A program made the translations under genes and the position numbers. The notes under the pieces are model-generated. The model was not told the DNA's origin. It was given only the letters and a program-made list of their open reading frames with translations, and did not search any database. Of a DNA stretch of 64,000 nt, positions 34,511 through 42,920 are shown one piece after another. The stretch covers positions 2,702,501 to 2,766,500 of the forward strand of contig NZ_CP017940.1 of NCBI RefSeq assembly GCF_002764115.1, written 5' to 3'. This stretch comes from Phyllobacterium zundukense. Lineage in GTDB: Bacteria; Pseudomonadota; Alphaproteobacteria; Rhizobiales; Rhizobiaceae. Each line of letters begins with the position of its first letter. The first letter of the stretch is position 1.

Positions 34511-35104
34511 ATGACCACCACATTCACCCCAGAGAACTCGGCGCTTCTGCTGATCGACCATCAGATCGGTACGATGCAGCTCATCAAGAACATCGACGTC
34601 GAGCAGGCCAAGCGCATGTCGCTTGCGCTGGCAAAGACCGCCAGCATCCTTGGCATCCCGACCGTGCTGACCTCCAGCCAGGAAGATCGTCTGCAAGGCC
34701 CGCTGCTGCCGGAGTTGAAGGACATTCTGCCGGAGGCTTTCGAAAAGCGCGTCAAGCGCGAAGGTATCGTGAACGCCTGGACTGACGCTAATTTCAAGGC
34801 GGCCGTCGAGGCGACGGGGCGGAAGAACCTGATCATGGCCGGCGTGACGACCGACGTCTGCCTCGTCTTCCCGGCGATCGACGCGGTTGGCGAAGGCTAT
34901 AACGTGCAGGCCGTCATGGACGCTTCGGGATCGCCGTTCGAGCTTTCCGAGGACATGTCGCGCCGCCGCATGCAGGACGCCGGCGTCATTCTGACCGCAA
35001 CCAACACCATGATCGCGGAACTCGCCCAGAACTGGGGCACGCCTCAGGGCCAACAGCTTATCCAGCTGCTGTTCACCGAGGTTCTTCCGCCCATCCAGTC
35101 GTAA
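34511..35104 (+). CDS. Isochorismatase-like cysteine hydrolase (YcaC-type)
   Basis: A 197-residue alpha/beta hydrolase with Asp16 in LIDHQIGT and the nucleophile Cys117 in AGVTTDVCLVFPAID, the standard isochorismatase superfamily pair. The ATG at 34511 follows an AGGAGA site by 7 nt; an in-frame ATG at 34352 would add an unrelated leader. A diverged paralogue is at 26534. It is followed by a frameshifted pirin gene on the same strand after 37 bp, and preceded by a divergent LysR gene, a common rhizobial trio. Confidence 0.9.
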   Translation: MTTTFTPENSALLLIDHQIGTMQLIKNIDVEQAKRMSLALAKTASILGIPTVLTSSQEDRLQGPLLPELKDILPEAFEKRVKREGIVNAWTDANFKAAVEATGRKNLIMAGVTTDVCLVFPAIDAVGEGYNVQAVMDASGSPFELSEDMSRRRMQDAGVILTATNTMIAELAQNWGTPQGQQLIQLLFTEVLPPIQS

Positions 35105-35141
35105 CCGATATCCAGTCCGCACGAAGCCAGGAGTACAGACC

Positions 35142-35902
35142 ATGACCATGGAAGCAATGACCAAAGAAACGGTGAAATTCGTCTCGCCCGACACCCATCT
35201 GGTAAGGGATCATGGCCCATTCCAACTCCGTCGCATCCGCCCCGGTGCCACATTGGGACGGACGATGCTGGTTTCGGCGGGCTCGGCCTCATTGATCATG
35301 CCCGGCTGCAGCCCGGCCTCGTCGTAAAGATGCACGAGCATCGTAACGATGAGATCATCAGTTATCTGCGCTCGGGCCGCATGCAGCACACGGACTCAGC
35401 CGGTCGGAGCGAGGTCATCTCGCCCGATCGTTTGATGGTGATGAACGCCGGGGCAGGTTTCTCACATGAAGAAGCGGTGCTCGGGGACGATCCAATCGAG
35501 ATGCTTCAGATCTTCGTGCGGCCTGAAGCCGCCAATCTTGAGCCAGGCGTCCAGTTCGTCACTCTCGACAAAACCGAGAGCATCGATCACTGGCGGCTTC
35601 TGGCGGGTCCGGCGGGCTCGGCGGCACCGAGCTTCGTCCGCCAGGCCATTTATCTCTACGATACCCACCTGTCGGCGGGTGGAAGCATCGACCTGCCGAC
35701 GATCCCGGGGTTCGATCGCTGGCTGTATGTTTTCCGAGGCGCGGTATCGGTCGGAGACAAACAAGCCGAAACGCATACTGCATTAACGATCAGCGCCGAC
35801 CAAATCACGTTTGAAGTGACGGCGAGCCAGGAGGCGGACTTGGTCCTCTTTTTGGTCGACCGGCAGGCCCCTTTTTCCCGCGCAGGCACGATGAGCGGGT
35901 GA
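35142..35902 (+). pseudogene. Pirin-family bicupin, frameshifted
   Basis: Two overlapping readings together give a whole pirin. The first (35142-35327) opens with a good AGGAG site and encodes VSPDTHLVRDHGPFQLRRIRPG, then loses register at about 35256-35261. In the -1 frame the expected DDAGFGGLGLIDHARLQPGLVVKMHEHRNDEIISYL follows, continuing to 35902. A single missing base (or two extra) explains it. The metal ligands H-x-H and H in HEHRNDE are in the second part. It may be a true lesion or a sequencing error. Pirins act on nuclear factors or oxidise quercetin. Confidence 0.75.
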
Positions 35903-36004
35903 TCGTCGGCCAACGGCCGCCGCGCCGATCTGCCGGAGATTCAGTTGCCGCTCAGCTTCTGGCGCGTCCGGTCATGGATTTCCGTGACTTCCGGCGTCAG
36001 ATTC

Positions 36005-36376
36005 TCATTGCAAATCAGCCATCTCGTACAGCGGACGGATTTCGATCTCGCTCGGTCCCGGCATGGGATTGGGGCAGCGCTTCACCCAAGCGACCGCCTC
36101 GTCCATGTCCTTGACGTCCCAAAGCCAGAAGCCGGCGACCAGCTCGCGGGTTTCGGCGAAAGGCCCGTCGATGACCGTACGGCCGGGCCCATCGAAGGCA
36201 ACACGCTTGCCCAGCGAGGAGGGTTTGAGGCCGTCGGCGTCGAGCAAGATGCCGGCACTGCGAAGCTCGTCATTAAATCTGCCCATCGCTTCCATCATCT
36301 CGTTCGTCTCGGGCGTGGGGAAAAAGCCCTTTTCGCTGTCTTCGGTCGCCTTCACCAACACCATTACACGCATCAT
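36005..36376 (-). CDS. YciI-like (DGPF-domain) protein
   Basis: A 123-residue ferredoxin-like dimeric alpha+beta protein of the YciI/DGPF family: MRVMVLVKATEDSE at the start, then DGPGRTVIDGPFAETRELVAGFWLWDVKDMDEAVAWVKRCPNPM. The DGPF sequence is present at about residues 70-73. Such proteins are often encoded with ECF sigma factors, but none is seen here. Function is not established. The gap to the TetR gene (36377-36627) shows no gene. Confidence 0.88.
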   Translation of the reverse strand: MMRVMVLVKATEDSEKGFFPTPETNEMMEAMGRFNDELRSAGILLDADGLKPSSLGKRVAFDGPGRTVIDGPFAETRELVAGFWLWDVKDMDEAVAWVKRCPNPMPGPSEIEIRPLYEMADLQ

Positions 36377-36627
36377 CTGTCTCCTTGTTTAAGCCGGCCT
36401 CACTGACCTGGCATCGGAACGACGAACGGGGTTGCCGGAAATCGACAGCGTGCTGCAATTTTTTTCGACGATTGACGCACAGGACGCGAATGGCCGCTTC
36501 CAGGTCAGGGATCGCGATGGCGCGATGACCGAGATTGGGCGCACACCCGGCAGTACCCCCGATACCCACGGCACTAGCGCAGAATGTCGAGGTAATGCGG
36601 CACCGTCTGGTCAGGAACGACGAGCAT
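36377..36627. other. Intergenic region without a recognised gene
   Basis: About 250 bp between the YciI gene start and the TetR gene stop. Short open frames exist on both strands, but none has an SD or a recognisable fold. Nothing else is apparent. Confidence 0.4.
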
Positions 36628-37326
36628 TCATTGTCTCGGAGCGAGGCCATCAAGCAGGAAGTCGAGGCCTTTCCTGAAAGCACCGTCCCAATCGCTGTCC
36701 AACAGCAGACGAGAGCGTTCGATTGTCGGGTAGTGTTCGCTGAGACGTGTAAGGCGTTGCTGCGCGGCGGCCCTGTCGTCGTCCGAGAGGTCGAAGTTCG
36801 CCCGGGTGATGGTAGCGCCTATCACAAAGTTCCAGAGCGACCATATCGCGACGTTCAAATCTGCGTCCGCGACACCGGCTGTGGACAAGGCCTTGCTCAG
36901 CAGTTCCAGGCGACTGAGGATGTTCGGGCCGAGCGCCCGGCGCGGTAACAGCGATGCCGACCAAGGATGGCGCAGCATGCTGGCGCGCCAGTCTTCGAGC
37001 ATATGAACGACTTCCCCGCGCCAGTCTTGAGACTCAACTATTTGCGGCGGCCCGCGATATTCGAGCACCGAATCGAGTGCCAGATCAAAGACCTCCTCTT
37101 TGTTGTCGACGTGCCAATATAGGCTCATCGCGCCCGAGCCGAGGCGATCGGCAAGCCGACGCATCTTCAATCCGTCGACCCCTTCGGTGTCCAGCAGTTC
37201 TATCGCTGTTGCCACGATACGTTCCAGAGAGAGAGGCGGTTCACTGCGCGGCTCCTGCCCGGACTGGAGTGACACACCTATCCGTTGAGACCGTTTGCCC
37301 TGAGCGCCGCTACGTTTGGCTGCCAT
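36628..37326 (-). CDS. TetR-family transcriptional repressor
   Basis: A 232-residue TetR protein with the helix-turn-helix SLERIVATAIELLDTEGVDGLKMRRLADRLGSGAMSLYWHVDNKEEVFDLALDSVL and a TetR-class C-terminal ligand domain. It has an Arg/Lys/Ser-rich N-terminal arm of about 30 residues. The Met at 37326 follows AAGGAAGACGG. Two 15-bp palindromes lie about 70-110 bp upstream, between it and the divergent RidA-like gene. Repression of both genes is likely. Confidence 0.92.
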   Translation of the reverse strand: MAAKRSGAQGKRSQRIGVSLQSGQEPRSEPPLSLERIVATAIELLDTEGVDGLKMRRLADRLGSGAMSLYWHVDNKEEVFDLALDSVLEYRGPPQIVESQDWRGEVVHMLEDWRASMLRHPWSASLLPRRALGPNILSRLELLSKALSTAGVADADLNVAIWSLWNFVIGATITRANFDLSDDDRAAAQQRLTRLSEHYPTIERSRLLLDSDWDGAFRKGLDFLLDGLAPRQ

Positions 37327-37396
37327 CCGTCTTCCTTGCTGATCAGAACGTCGATTTAAGCCGACATGCGACAAATGTCGATCCGGAACGCTTGAC

Positions 37397-37436
37397 TCGT
37401 ACGGCGTACGATGCAATCGAATCGTACAACGTACGA
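37397..37436. promoter_or_regulatory. Two TetR-type operators between tetR and the RidA-like gene
   Basis: TCGTACGGCGTACGA (37397-37411) and TCGTACAACGTACGA (37422-37436) share the form TCGTAC-N3-GTACGA, 25 bp apart centre to centre. Position and symmetry fit binding by the adjacent TetR protein. Confidence 0.8.
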
Positions 37437-37522
37437 GTTAATCATATGCGCGACGGGTTAACGTTCGATCCTGCAGGCCGCGAGGTATTGTTGCTCGCAG
37501 TCCTCAGAGCCAAGGGAAAATC

Positions 37523-38011
37523 ATGTCACGCGCAATCAAGCATCTGCTTATCGGAGGGCTAATCATCATGACCATGGGAGTTCCCACTGCGACGACAGCG
37601 AATGAGAATGATCTCAAGCTGACCATCGTCAATCCACGAAACCTCTACGACCCGACGCCGAATGGCTACAGCACGGCAGTGATTGTGCCCCGCGAAGCCC
37701 GAGTGGCCTACATCTCCGGACAGGGCGGCCAGGACAGCACCGGAGCCTTATCGCCCGACTTCGCTGTGCAGGTTAAGCAGGCCTACGCAAATTTACGCAC
37801 CGCGCTTGAGGGGATCGGTGCGAAACCGGATCAGGTAGCCAAGCTCACGGTCTTCGTGGTCGATCACGATATGTCCAAGCTTGAGGTGTTGACCAGGAAC
37901 GTGAAGGAAATGTTCGGCGAGGCGCTGCCGGCGCAGACTCTGATTCCCGTTCCCAAGCTTGCAATTGACCCGATGCTTTTCGAGGTAGAGGCCGTCGTCA
38001 TTCTGGAATAG
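37523..38011 (+). CDS. Exported RidA/YjgF-fold protein
   Basis: A RidA-family protein with an N-terminal signal peptide (about 1-26, MSRAIKHLLIGGLIIMTMGVPTATTAN). Unlike cytoplasmic RidA, which hydrolyses reactive enamines/imines, the position of the catalytic arginine (PAR in RidA) reads PAQ, Gln138, in ALPAQTLIPV, so this is not the classical deaminase. The conserved Glu in FEVEAVV is kept. It lies divergent to a TetR gene and its two operators. It may be a periplasmic ligand-binding protein. Confidence 0.87.
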   Translation: MSRAIKHLLIGGLIIMTMGVPTATTANENDLKLTIVNPRNLYDPTPNGYSTAVIVPREARVAYISGQGGQDSTGALSPDFAVQVKQAYANLRTALEGIGAKPDQVAKLTVFVVDHDMSKLEVLTRNVKEMFGEALPAQTLIPVPKLAIDPMLFEVEAVVILE

Positions 38012-38311
38012 TGGCGGCGACGGATCGGGCGCGGTTGCCAACGGTGATGGCGGTACCGATGCGTACATATGGGGAATGTCGTCGGGCCAGCAAGCAATGT
38101 CCGCTCGTGGCGCAAAAGCTGACCCGCCTATTGGTGCGCTGTCATACGCTAGAGCGCTCTCGTCCGGTAGTCGCTTTACGCCGCCCGGGGATTGGGCGCA
38201 GATCGAATCTGCCAATTTCGAGAGACCAATGCCACTCAGCGGAGTTAGGGACAAGCAGGAACGGCGGCGAAATCGCCGCCGAAACTATGCTATTGCCGCC
38301 GTTTGTGTCCG
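38012..38311. other. Intergenic region with a strong hairpin
   Basis: About 300 bp between the RidA-like gene and the convergent guaA gene. No credible gene is seen. CGGCGGCGA (38261-38269) pairs perfectly with TCGCCGCCG (38272-38280); on the minus strand this lies 31 bp past the guaA stop and could end guaA transcription, though no T-run follows. Confidence 0.5.
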
Positions 38312-39874
38312 TCACTCCCACTCGATTGTGCCTGGCGGCTTTGACGTCACGTCGTAGACGACGCGGTTGATGCCCTTGACCTCGTTGATGATACGCGTTG
38401 CCGCCTGGCCGAGGAAGCTCATGTCGTAATGGTAGAAATCGGCGGTCATGCCGTCTACAGAAGTTACAGCGCGCAGGGCGCAGACGAATTCATAGGTGCG
38501 GCCGTCGCCCATGACGCCAACGGTCTGTACCGGCAAGAGCACGGCAAAAGCCTGCCAGATGACATCGTAGAGGCCGGCCTTGCGGATCTCGTCGAGATAG
38601 ACCGCATCGGCTTCGCGCAGGATTTCCAGCTTCTCGCGGGTGATGCCGCCGGGGCAGCGAATGGCGAGACCTGGTCCCGGGAAAGGATGGCGGCCGATGA
38701 AATGATCCGGCAGGCCAAGCTCCTTGCCGAGCACACGAACCTCATCCTTGAAGAGTTCGCGCAGCGGTTCGACCAGCTTCATGTTCATGCGGTCCGGCAG
38801 GCCGCCGACATTGTGATGCGACTTGATCGTCACCGACGGGCCGCCCGTGAAGGACACGCTTTCGATGACGTCGGGATAAAGGGTCCCTTGCGCGAGGAAG
38901 TCGGCGCCGCCAAGCTTTTTGGCTTCTTCTTCAAAGACTTCGATGAAGAGCCTGCCAATTGTCTTGCGCTTCTTTTCCGGGTCGGATTCGCCTTCGAGCG
39001 CGCTGATGAAGCGCTCGGACGCATCCACAAGAATGAGTGGCAGGTTGTAATGTTCGCGGAACATGGCGACGACGTCCGCCGCCTCGTTCTTGCGCATCAG
39101 GCCATGGTCAACGAGGATGCAGGTCAGCTGGTCGCCAACCGCCTCGTGGATGAGCAGGGCTGCGACGGAGGAATCGACGCCGCCGGACAGCGCGCAGATC
39201 ACCTTCTTGTCGCCGACCTGCTTACGGATGGCGTCGACCGCATGTTCGCGGTACGCATGCATGGTCCAGTCGCCCTTGATGCCGGTGATGCGGTGGACAA
39301 AATTTTCAAGGAGTTTCGCGCCGTCTGGCGTGTGCACCACTTCCGGGTGGAATTGGACGGCGTAGTATTTTCTGGCTTCGTTGGCGATCGCCGCAAAGGG
39401 CGCGCCTGTCGATGTGCCGACAACCTTGAAGCCATCGGGTATTTCCACAACGCGGTCGCCGTGGCTCATCCAGACCTGATGGCGTGTGCCCTTGGCCCAG
39501 ACACCCTCGAACAGCGCGCATTCCTCCTGAATGTCGAGGAAGGCGCGGCCAAATTCGCGGTGATGCCCGCCCTCGACCTTGCCGCCGAGCTGCGCGCACA
39601 TGGTCTGTTCGCCGTAGCAGATGCCGAGAACCGGAATGTTGGCTTCGAAGATTTGCTGCGGTGCGCGCGGGCTGCCGATATCGACCGTGGAATGCGGGCT
39701 GCCGGAAAGGATAACCGCCTTGGGGTTGATGCGGCGGAAAGCTTCATCAGCGGATTGAAACGGAACGATCTCGGAATAGACACCGGCTTCGCGCACACGG
39801 CGCGCAATCAGCTGCGTTACCTGGCTGCCGAAATCGACGATGAGGACTGTATCGGGATGAGTGGGTGTGTTCAT
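38312..39874 (-). CDS. guaA: GMP synthase (glutamine-hydrolysing)
   Basis: Converts XMP to GMP with ATP and glutamine. The N-terminal class I amidotransferase domain has the nucleophile Cys86 in GICYGEQ and the His/Glu pair in [12 protein letters not shown]. The ATP pyrophosphatase domain carries the P-loop [12 protein letters not shown]. The C-terminal dimerisation domain ends in PPGTIEWE as usual. At 520 residues it is complete. guaB lies 10 kb away on the same strand. The antisense 534-residue frame over this gene is a codon-bias shadow. Confidence 0.97.
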   Translation of the reverse strand: MNTPTHPDTVLIVDFGSQVTQLIARRVREAGVYSEIVPFQSADEAFRRINPKAVILSGSPHSTVDIGSPRAPQQIFEANIPVLGICYGEQTMCAQLGGKVEGGHHREFGRAFLDIQEECALFEGVWAKGTRHQVWMSHGDRVVEIPDGFKVVGTSTGAPFAAIANEARKYYAVQFHPEVVHTPDGAKLLENFVHRITGIKGDWTMHAYREHAVDAIRKQVGDKKVICALSGGVDSSVAALLIHEAVGDQLTCILVDHGLMRKNEAADVVAMFREHYNLPLILVDASERFISALEGESDPEKKRKTIGRLFIEVFEEEAKKLGGADFLAQGTLYPDVIESVSFTGGPSVTIKSHHNVGGLPDRMNMKLVEPLRELFKDEVRVLGKELGLPDHFIGRHPFPGPGLAIRCPGGITREKLEILREADAVYLDEIRKAGLYDVIWQAFAVLLPVQTVGVMGDGRTYEFVCALRAVTSVDGMTADFYHYDMSFLGQAATRIINEVKGINRVVYDVTSKPPGTIEWE

Positions 39875-40004
39875 GGCGGGCCTTTAAAGCAAATGTCGAG
39901 TCGGCGCAATGGGTTACCGCAGGTGACTGAAAAACTGATTCCGTTTGTTCACAGCATGGGTGAAGCCGTTGCAATTCTGATTCAGGCAATGGCGCTAAAG
40001 GCCC

Positions 40005-40352
40005 TCAGCGGATCGAACGTTCGAGAGTTGTGACGACCCATTTGTTGAGGCTGACCCCGGCGCGACGTGCTGCGCTGGAAATGGCCTTGTGCAGGATGGG
40101 TTCAGTGCGCACGACGAACTGTCCGGAGTATGGCTTTTCCGGTTGTTCGCCCCGCTCGGCGCAAAATGCCTGGTAGTCCTTGATGGACTCGGCAAATGCC
40201 TGCTTCAGTTGCGCCGCCGATGATCCCTGAAAGGTAATGACGTCGCGCAAATTGACCACCTCGCCATTGAAAATATTGGCGTGTTCATCGAACTCTATGA
40301 CGGCTTCATAGCCTTTATAGTGCATCGTGGTCATGGTGAAATCATGCATCAT
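40005..40352 (-). CDS. HicB-like protein, orphan antitoxin
   Basis: A HicB-family protein of 115 residues: a degraded RNase H-like domain (MHYKGYEAVIEFDEHANIFNGEVVNLRDVITFQGSSAAQLKQAFAESIKDYQAFCAERGEQPEKPYSG) followed by a ribbon-helix-helix DNA-binding tail (RTEPILHKAISSAARRAGVSLNKWVVTTLERSI). No HicA-like dsRNA-binding toxin gene fits in the 30 bp upstream or 130 bp downstream, so it appears to be a lone HicB, perhaps a repressor only. It lies between guaA and the MTA nucleosidase gene. Confidence 0.85.
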   Translation of the reverse strand: MMHDFTMTTMHYKGYEAVIEFDEHANIFNGEVVNLRDVITFQGSSAAQLKQAFAESIKDYQAFCAERGEQPEKPYSGQFVVRTEPILHKAISSAARRAGVSLNKWVVTTLERSIR

Positions 40353-40382
40353 TTTTCGGTATCGAGAAATAGCCCAAAAGGA

Positions 40383-41033
40383 TCACAGAACGATGGTGCC
40401 GGTTTGCATCGCCGAGGCCATTGTTTCCACCGCCAGCGCCAGCTTTTCATCGATGACGTGGAGATATTCGGTCCAGTCGCCGATGTGACGCAGTTCGGCC
40501 GATCCGTCGGAAATGCCGCGCAGACCAATGAGCGGCAGCGCGAAGCGCTGGCAGGCACGCAGTACGGCAAAGGTCTCCATCTCCACCATGTCGGCATCGA
40601 TCGCGTCATAGGCGCTGCCGGAGACGATATTGGCGCCGGTCGACAGCGACGCTTCCTTCACACCCGGTACACGCAAACGCAGCGGTACGATAACCGGCAG
40701 ATCGAGGAAAGGAGTTGCCCCTTTCCTGAAGCCAAGCGGCGAGGCATCCATGTCGCGGTAGGAGACGCTCGTTGCCTGATAGATTTCCGCCTGTTCCAGC
40801 GTGCGCGACCCAGCCGAGCCGAGCGACACGACGAGATCCGGAAGGGAATGGTTCGCCGCCAGACTGGCCAGCGTGGCCGACAAACTGACGGCAGCCTCCA
40901 CGGGGCCAACGCCCGTGATCAGCGGCGTGAACAGGCGCTGCAGATGCGGGCCATATTCCGCGTCGACGGCCATGGCAAAAAGGACTTTTTTACCGGCAAC
41001 CGGTGTCAGATAAGCGTACATATTATCCTGCAT
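40383..41033 (-). CDS. 5'-methylthioadenosine/S-adenosylhomocysteine nucleosidase-like protein
   Basis: A nucleoside phosphorylase-fold enzyme. The segments VLFAMAVDAEYGPHL and ITGVGPVEAAVSLSATLA match the start and phosphate/ribose part, and VEMETFAVLRAC with SDGS is the active-site Glu/Asp region (MEMEAAA and SD in the family). It would hydrolyse methylthioadenosine or S-adenosylhomocysteine. The start is the Met at 41033; Met at 41021 has its own AGGA. It overlaps the tspO stop by 11 bp, so the two are coupled. Confidence 0.83.
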   Translation of the reverse strand: MQDNMYAYLTPVAGKKVLFAMAVDAEYGPHLQRLFTPLITGVGPVEAAVSLSATLASLAANHSLPDLVVSLGSAGSRTLEQAEIYQATSVSYRDMDASPLGFRKGATPFLDLPVIVPLRLRVPGVKEASLSTGANIVSGSAYDAIDADMVEMETFAVLRACQRFALPLIGLRGISDGSAELRHIGDWTEYLHVIDEKLALAVETMASAMQTGTIVL

Positions 41034-41490
41034 TAAGCATCCAGAGCGATGCGTTGAGAAGCGTGGCGAAAGCCACCCATAGAAGGTAGGGCATGAAAAG
41101 CAGCGCCGAGATCCGCTCGGAATCCCAGGTCGTCTTGATAAAACCGATAATAGCGATGAGCAGGAGAACGATGACGATGAGCGCAAGGCCCATCTGCTGG
41201 AAGCCGAAGAAGGTCGGCGACCAGAGAAAATTCAGCGCCAGCTGTGCCCACCAGAATTGCTGGGGCCTGGTCAGACCATAATCCCAGACCCGCCATCCGG
41301 CGATGGCGATAAGGATATAGAGCACTGTCCAGACCGGTGCAAAGATCCAGTTGGGCGGGTTGAACGAGGGTTTGACGAGGCCGGCATACCATTCGCCCGG
41401 AAGAGTGATGTAACCTATGGCGAGACCGCCGCCCACAACCAATACGAGAAACAATAGAAGCGCCTGGGAACGGGACATTTGACCTCTCAC
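41023..41490 (-). CDS. tspO: TspO/MBR family membrane protein
   Basis: A five-helix membrane protein of 155 residues related to the peripheral benzodiazepine receptor. It has WYAGLVKPSFNPPNWIFAPVWTVLYILIAIAGWRVW, the porphyrin- and cholesterol-binding region, and LNFLWSPTFFGFQQMGLAL in the third helix pair. In related bacteria TspO binds tetrapyrroles and responds to oxygen and light. It is followed by the overlapping nucleosidase gene. Confidence 0.93.
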   Translation of the reverse strand: MRGQMSRSQALLLFLVLVVGGGLAIGYITLPGEWYAGLVKPSFNPPNWIFAPVWTVLYILIAIAGWRVWDYGLTRPQQFWWAQLALNFLWSPTFFGFQQMGLALIVIVLLLIAIIGFIKTTWDSERISALLFMPYLLWVAFATLLNASLWMLNAG

Positions 41491-41517
41491 GCGAAGGATA
41501 CAGTCACGTTTGTAGCG

Positions 41518-42807
41518 TTATTTTTCCCGTCTGAGAACTGAAATGAAGAAGCCGTCTGTGGATGTGGCCAGCGGCGACAGGATGGCTGTTCCGTCCTTGA
41601 AGAGCGGCTTCAATTCCGTCTTCGACGAAACGGCCTGATCCCACAATGGCTGTGTGTCAACAGCGCTGTACTCGTCGTTTGCCTGCAGGAAGGCAGCAAC
41701 CTGGTTGCCGTTTTCCGGCGCGAACAACGAACAGGTGATATAGACCAGCCGGCCGCCGGGCTTTACGTAGACCTTGGCCGCATCCAGGACTTCGCGCTGC
41801 TCCAGTTCGCGGCGCTCGAGCTGCTGGTCGCTGAGACGCCACTTGGCATCGGGCCTGCGCCGCCATGTGCCGGAACCGGTGCAGGGTGCATCGACGAGAA
41901 CGAGATCCATCTGGCCCTCGAGCGGAGCAAGATCGCCGATATTGGCGTGAGCCTGGGCATTGCGCACCCCTGCCCGCTTCAGGCGATCGAAGATCGGCGC
42001 CAGGCGGGCACGCTCGGCATCGTAGGCGTGGATCTGGCCTTTGTTGCCCATCTCGGCCGCGAGGGCCAGGGTCTTGCCGCCAGCCCCGGCGCAATAGTCC
42101 AGCACCTGTTCGCCAGCCTTGGCATTGCTCAGCTTTGCCGCAAGCTGCGAGCCCAGATCCTGCACTTCGAACAGACCACGCTGAAAAGCGGGCTCTGCCT
42201 GCACGTTGGGATGGCGGCCCATGGCGCGCAGAGGCGGCACGCGCACCGCCGTTTCGAGCAATGGCGCGGGATTGGCGCCCGCACGGGCGAGTTCCTTCAG
42301 CACTTTCTCCCGATCAGCTTTCAGCGTGTTGACGCGAAGGTCGACGGGCGGGCGGTCACTGAGGCCAGCGGCTTCTTCCACCCATTTGTCGCCGAAAATA
42401 GCCCGGAAATGCGGGACGCACCATTCCGGCACGTCAGCACGGATGAAATCGGGCGCATCAGCGAGGTTGCGGGATTCCCACACGGCCATGCGCTCGGCTT
42501 CCAGCGGTTCGGGTGCGAACTTGTCGCCATCGAGTGCAGTGTTGATATCCTCGATGTTAAGTTCCGCATCGGAAAGCAGGACGCCAAAAGCGATATGTCG
42601 CGCGGCGTCGCTGTCCATGCGCCAGCCAAGCGACAGTTTCCGCCTGAGGGCGTCATAGACAATATTGCCAATGACCGCGCGGTCCCCGGCACCGGCAAAA
42701 CGGTGCGACAGGCCCCAATCCTTCAGGGCGTCGGAAGCCGGCCGCTTGCGGTTTTCAATATCGTCGAGAACTTCGATTGCCGCCTGCAGGCGTCCACCAA
42801 GTCGCAT
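41518..42807 (-). CDS. rsmB: RsmB/NOP-family rRNA (cytosine-5) methyltransferase
   Basis: A 429-residue m5C methyltransferase for 16S rRNA. An N-terminal NusB-like domain (1-150) is followed by a Rossmann methyltransferase with the SAM loop DYCAGAGGKTLALA. The two catalytic cysteines are in VDAPCTGSGTWRRRPD and YITCSLFAPENGNQ. The symbol is inferred from motif and N-terminal architecture; NOP2-type relatives differ in RNA site. It lies between tspO and katA on the same strand, with a terminator for katA upstream. Confidence 0.88.
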   Translation of the reverse strand: MRLGGRLQAAIEVLDDIENRKRPASDALKDWGLSHRFAGAGDRAVIGNIVYDALRRKLSLGWRMDSDAARHIAFGVLLSDAELNIEDINTALDGDKFAPEPLEAERMAVWESRNLADAPDFIRADVPEWCVPHFRAIFGDKWVEEAAGLSDRPPVDLRVNTLKADREKVLKELARAGANPAPLLETAVRVPPLRAMGRHPNVQAEPAFQRGLFEVQDLGSQLAAKLSNAKAGEQVLDYCAGAGGKTLALAAEMGNKGQIHAYDAERARLAPIFDRLKRAGVRNAQAHANIGDLAPLEGQMDLVLVDAPCTGSGTWRRRPDAKWRLSDQQLERRELEQREVLDAAKVYVKPGGRLVYITCSLFAPENGNQVAAFLQANDEYSAVDTQPLWDQAVSSKTELKPLFKDGTAILSPLATSTDGFFISVLRREK

Positions 42808-42856
42808 GTGCGTTCCTTCTTTTTATCAAGAGTGTCGCATACATGGCCTTAGGCAT

Positions 42857-42889
42857 AAAAGAAAGCCGGAGCGTGATGCCCCGGCTTTC
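42857..42889 (-). terminator. Rho-independent terminator of katA
   Basis: GAAAGCCGG (42861-42869) pairs with CCGGCTTTC (42881-42889); read on the minus strand it is followed by TTTT. It lies 32 bp past the katA stop. Confidence 0.85.
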
Positions 42890-42920
42890 TGATTTCCGTC
42901 ACAGATGGTTCGAGCGATGA

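Noticed and set aside
36389..36683. Short open frames between the YciI and TetR genes
   Set aside because: No SD, no domain, and they overlap real genes at both sides.
38012..38311. Short open frames between the RidA-like gene and guaA
   Set aside because: No conserved-looking sequence or SD; only the hairpin at 38261 stands out.
38429..40033. A 534-residue open frame on the plus strand across guaA
   Set aside because: It is the antisense frame of guaA, has no recognisable motif and no SD, and arises from codon bias. guaA has all its catalytic motifs.
40005..40382. A complete HicAB toxin-antitoxin pair
   Set aside because: Only a HicB-like gene is present; no HicA gene fits in the neighbouring gaps.
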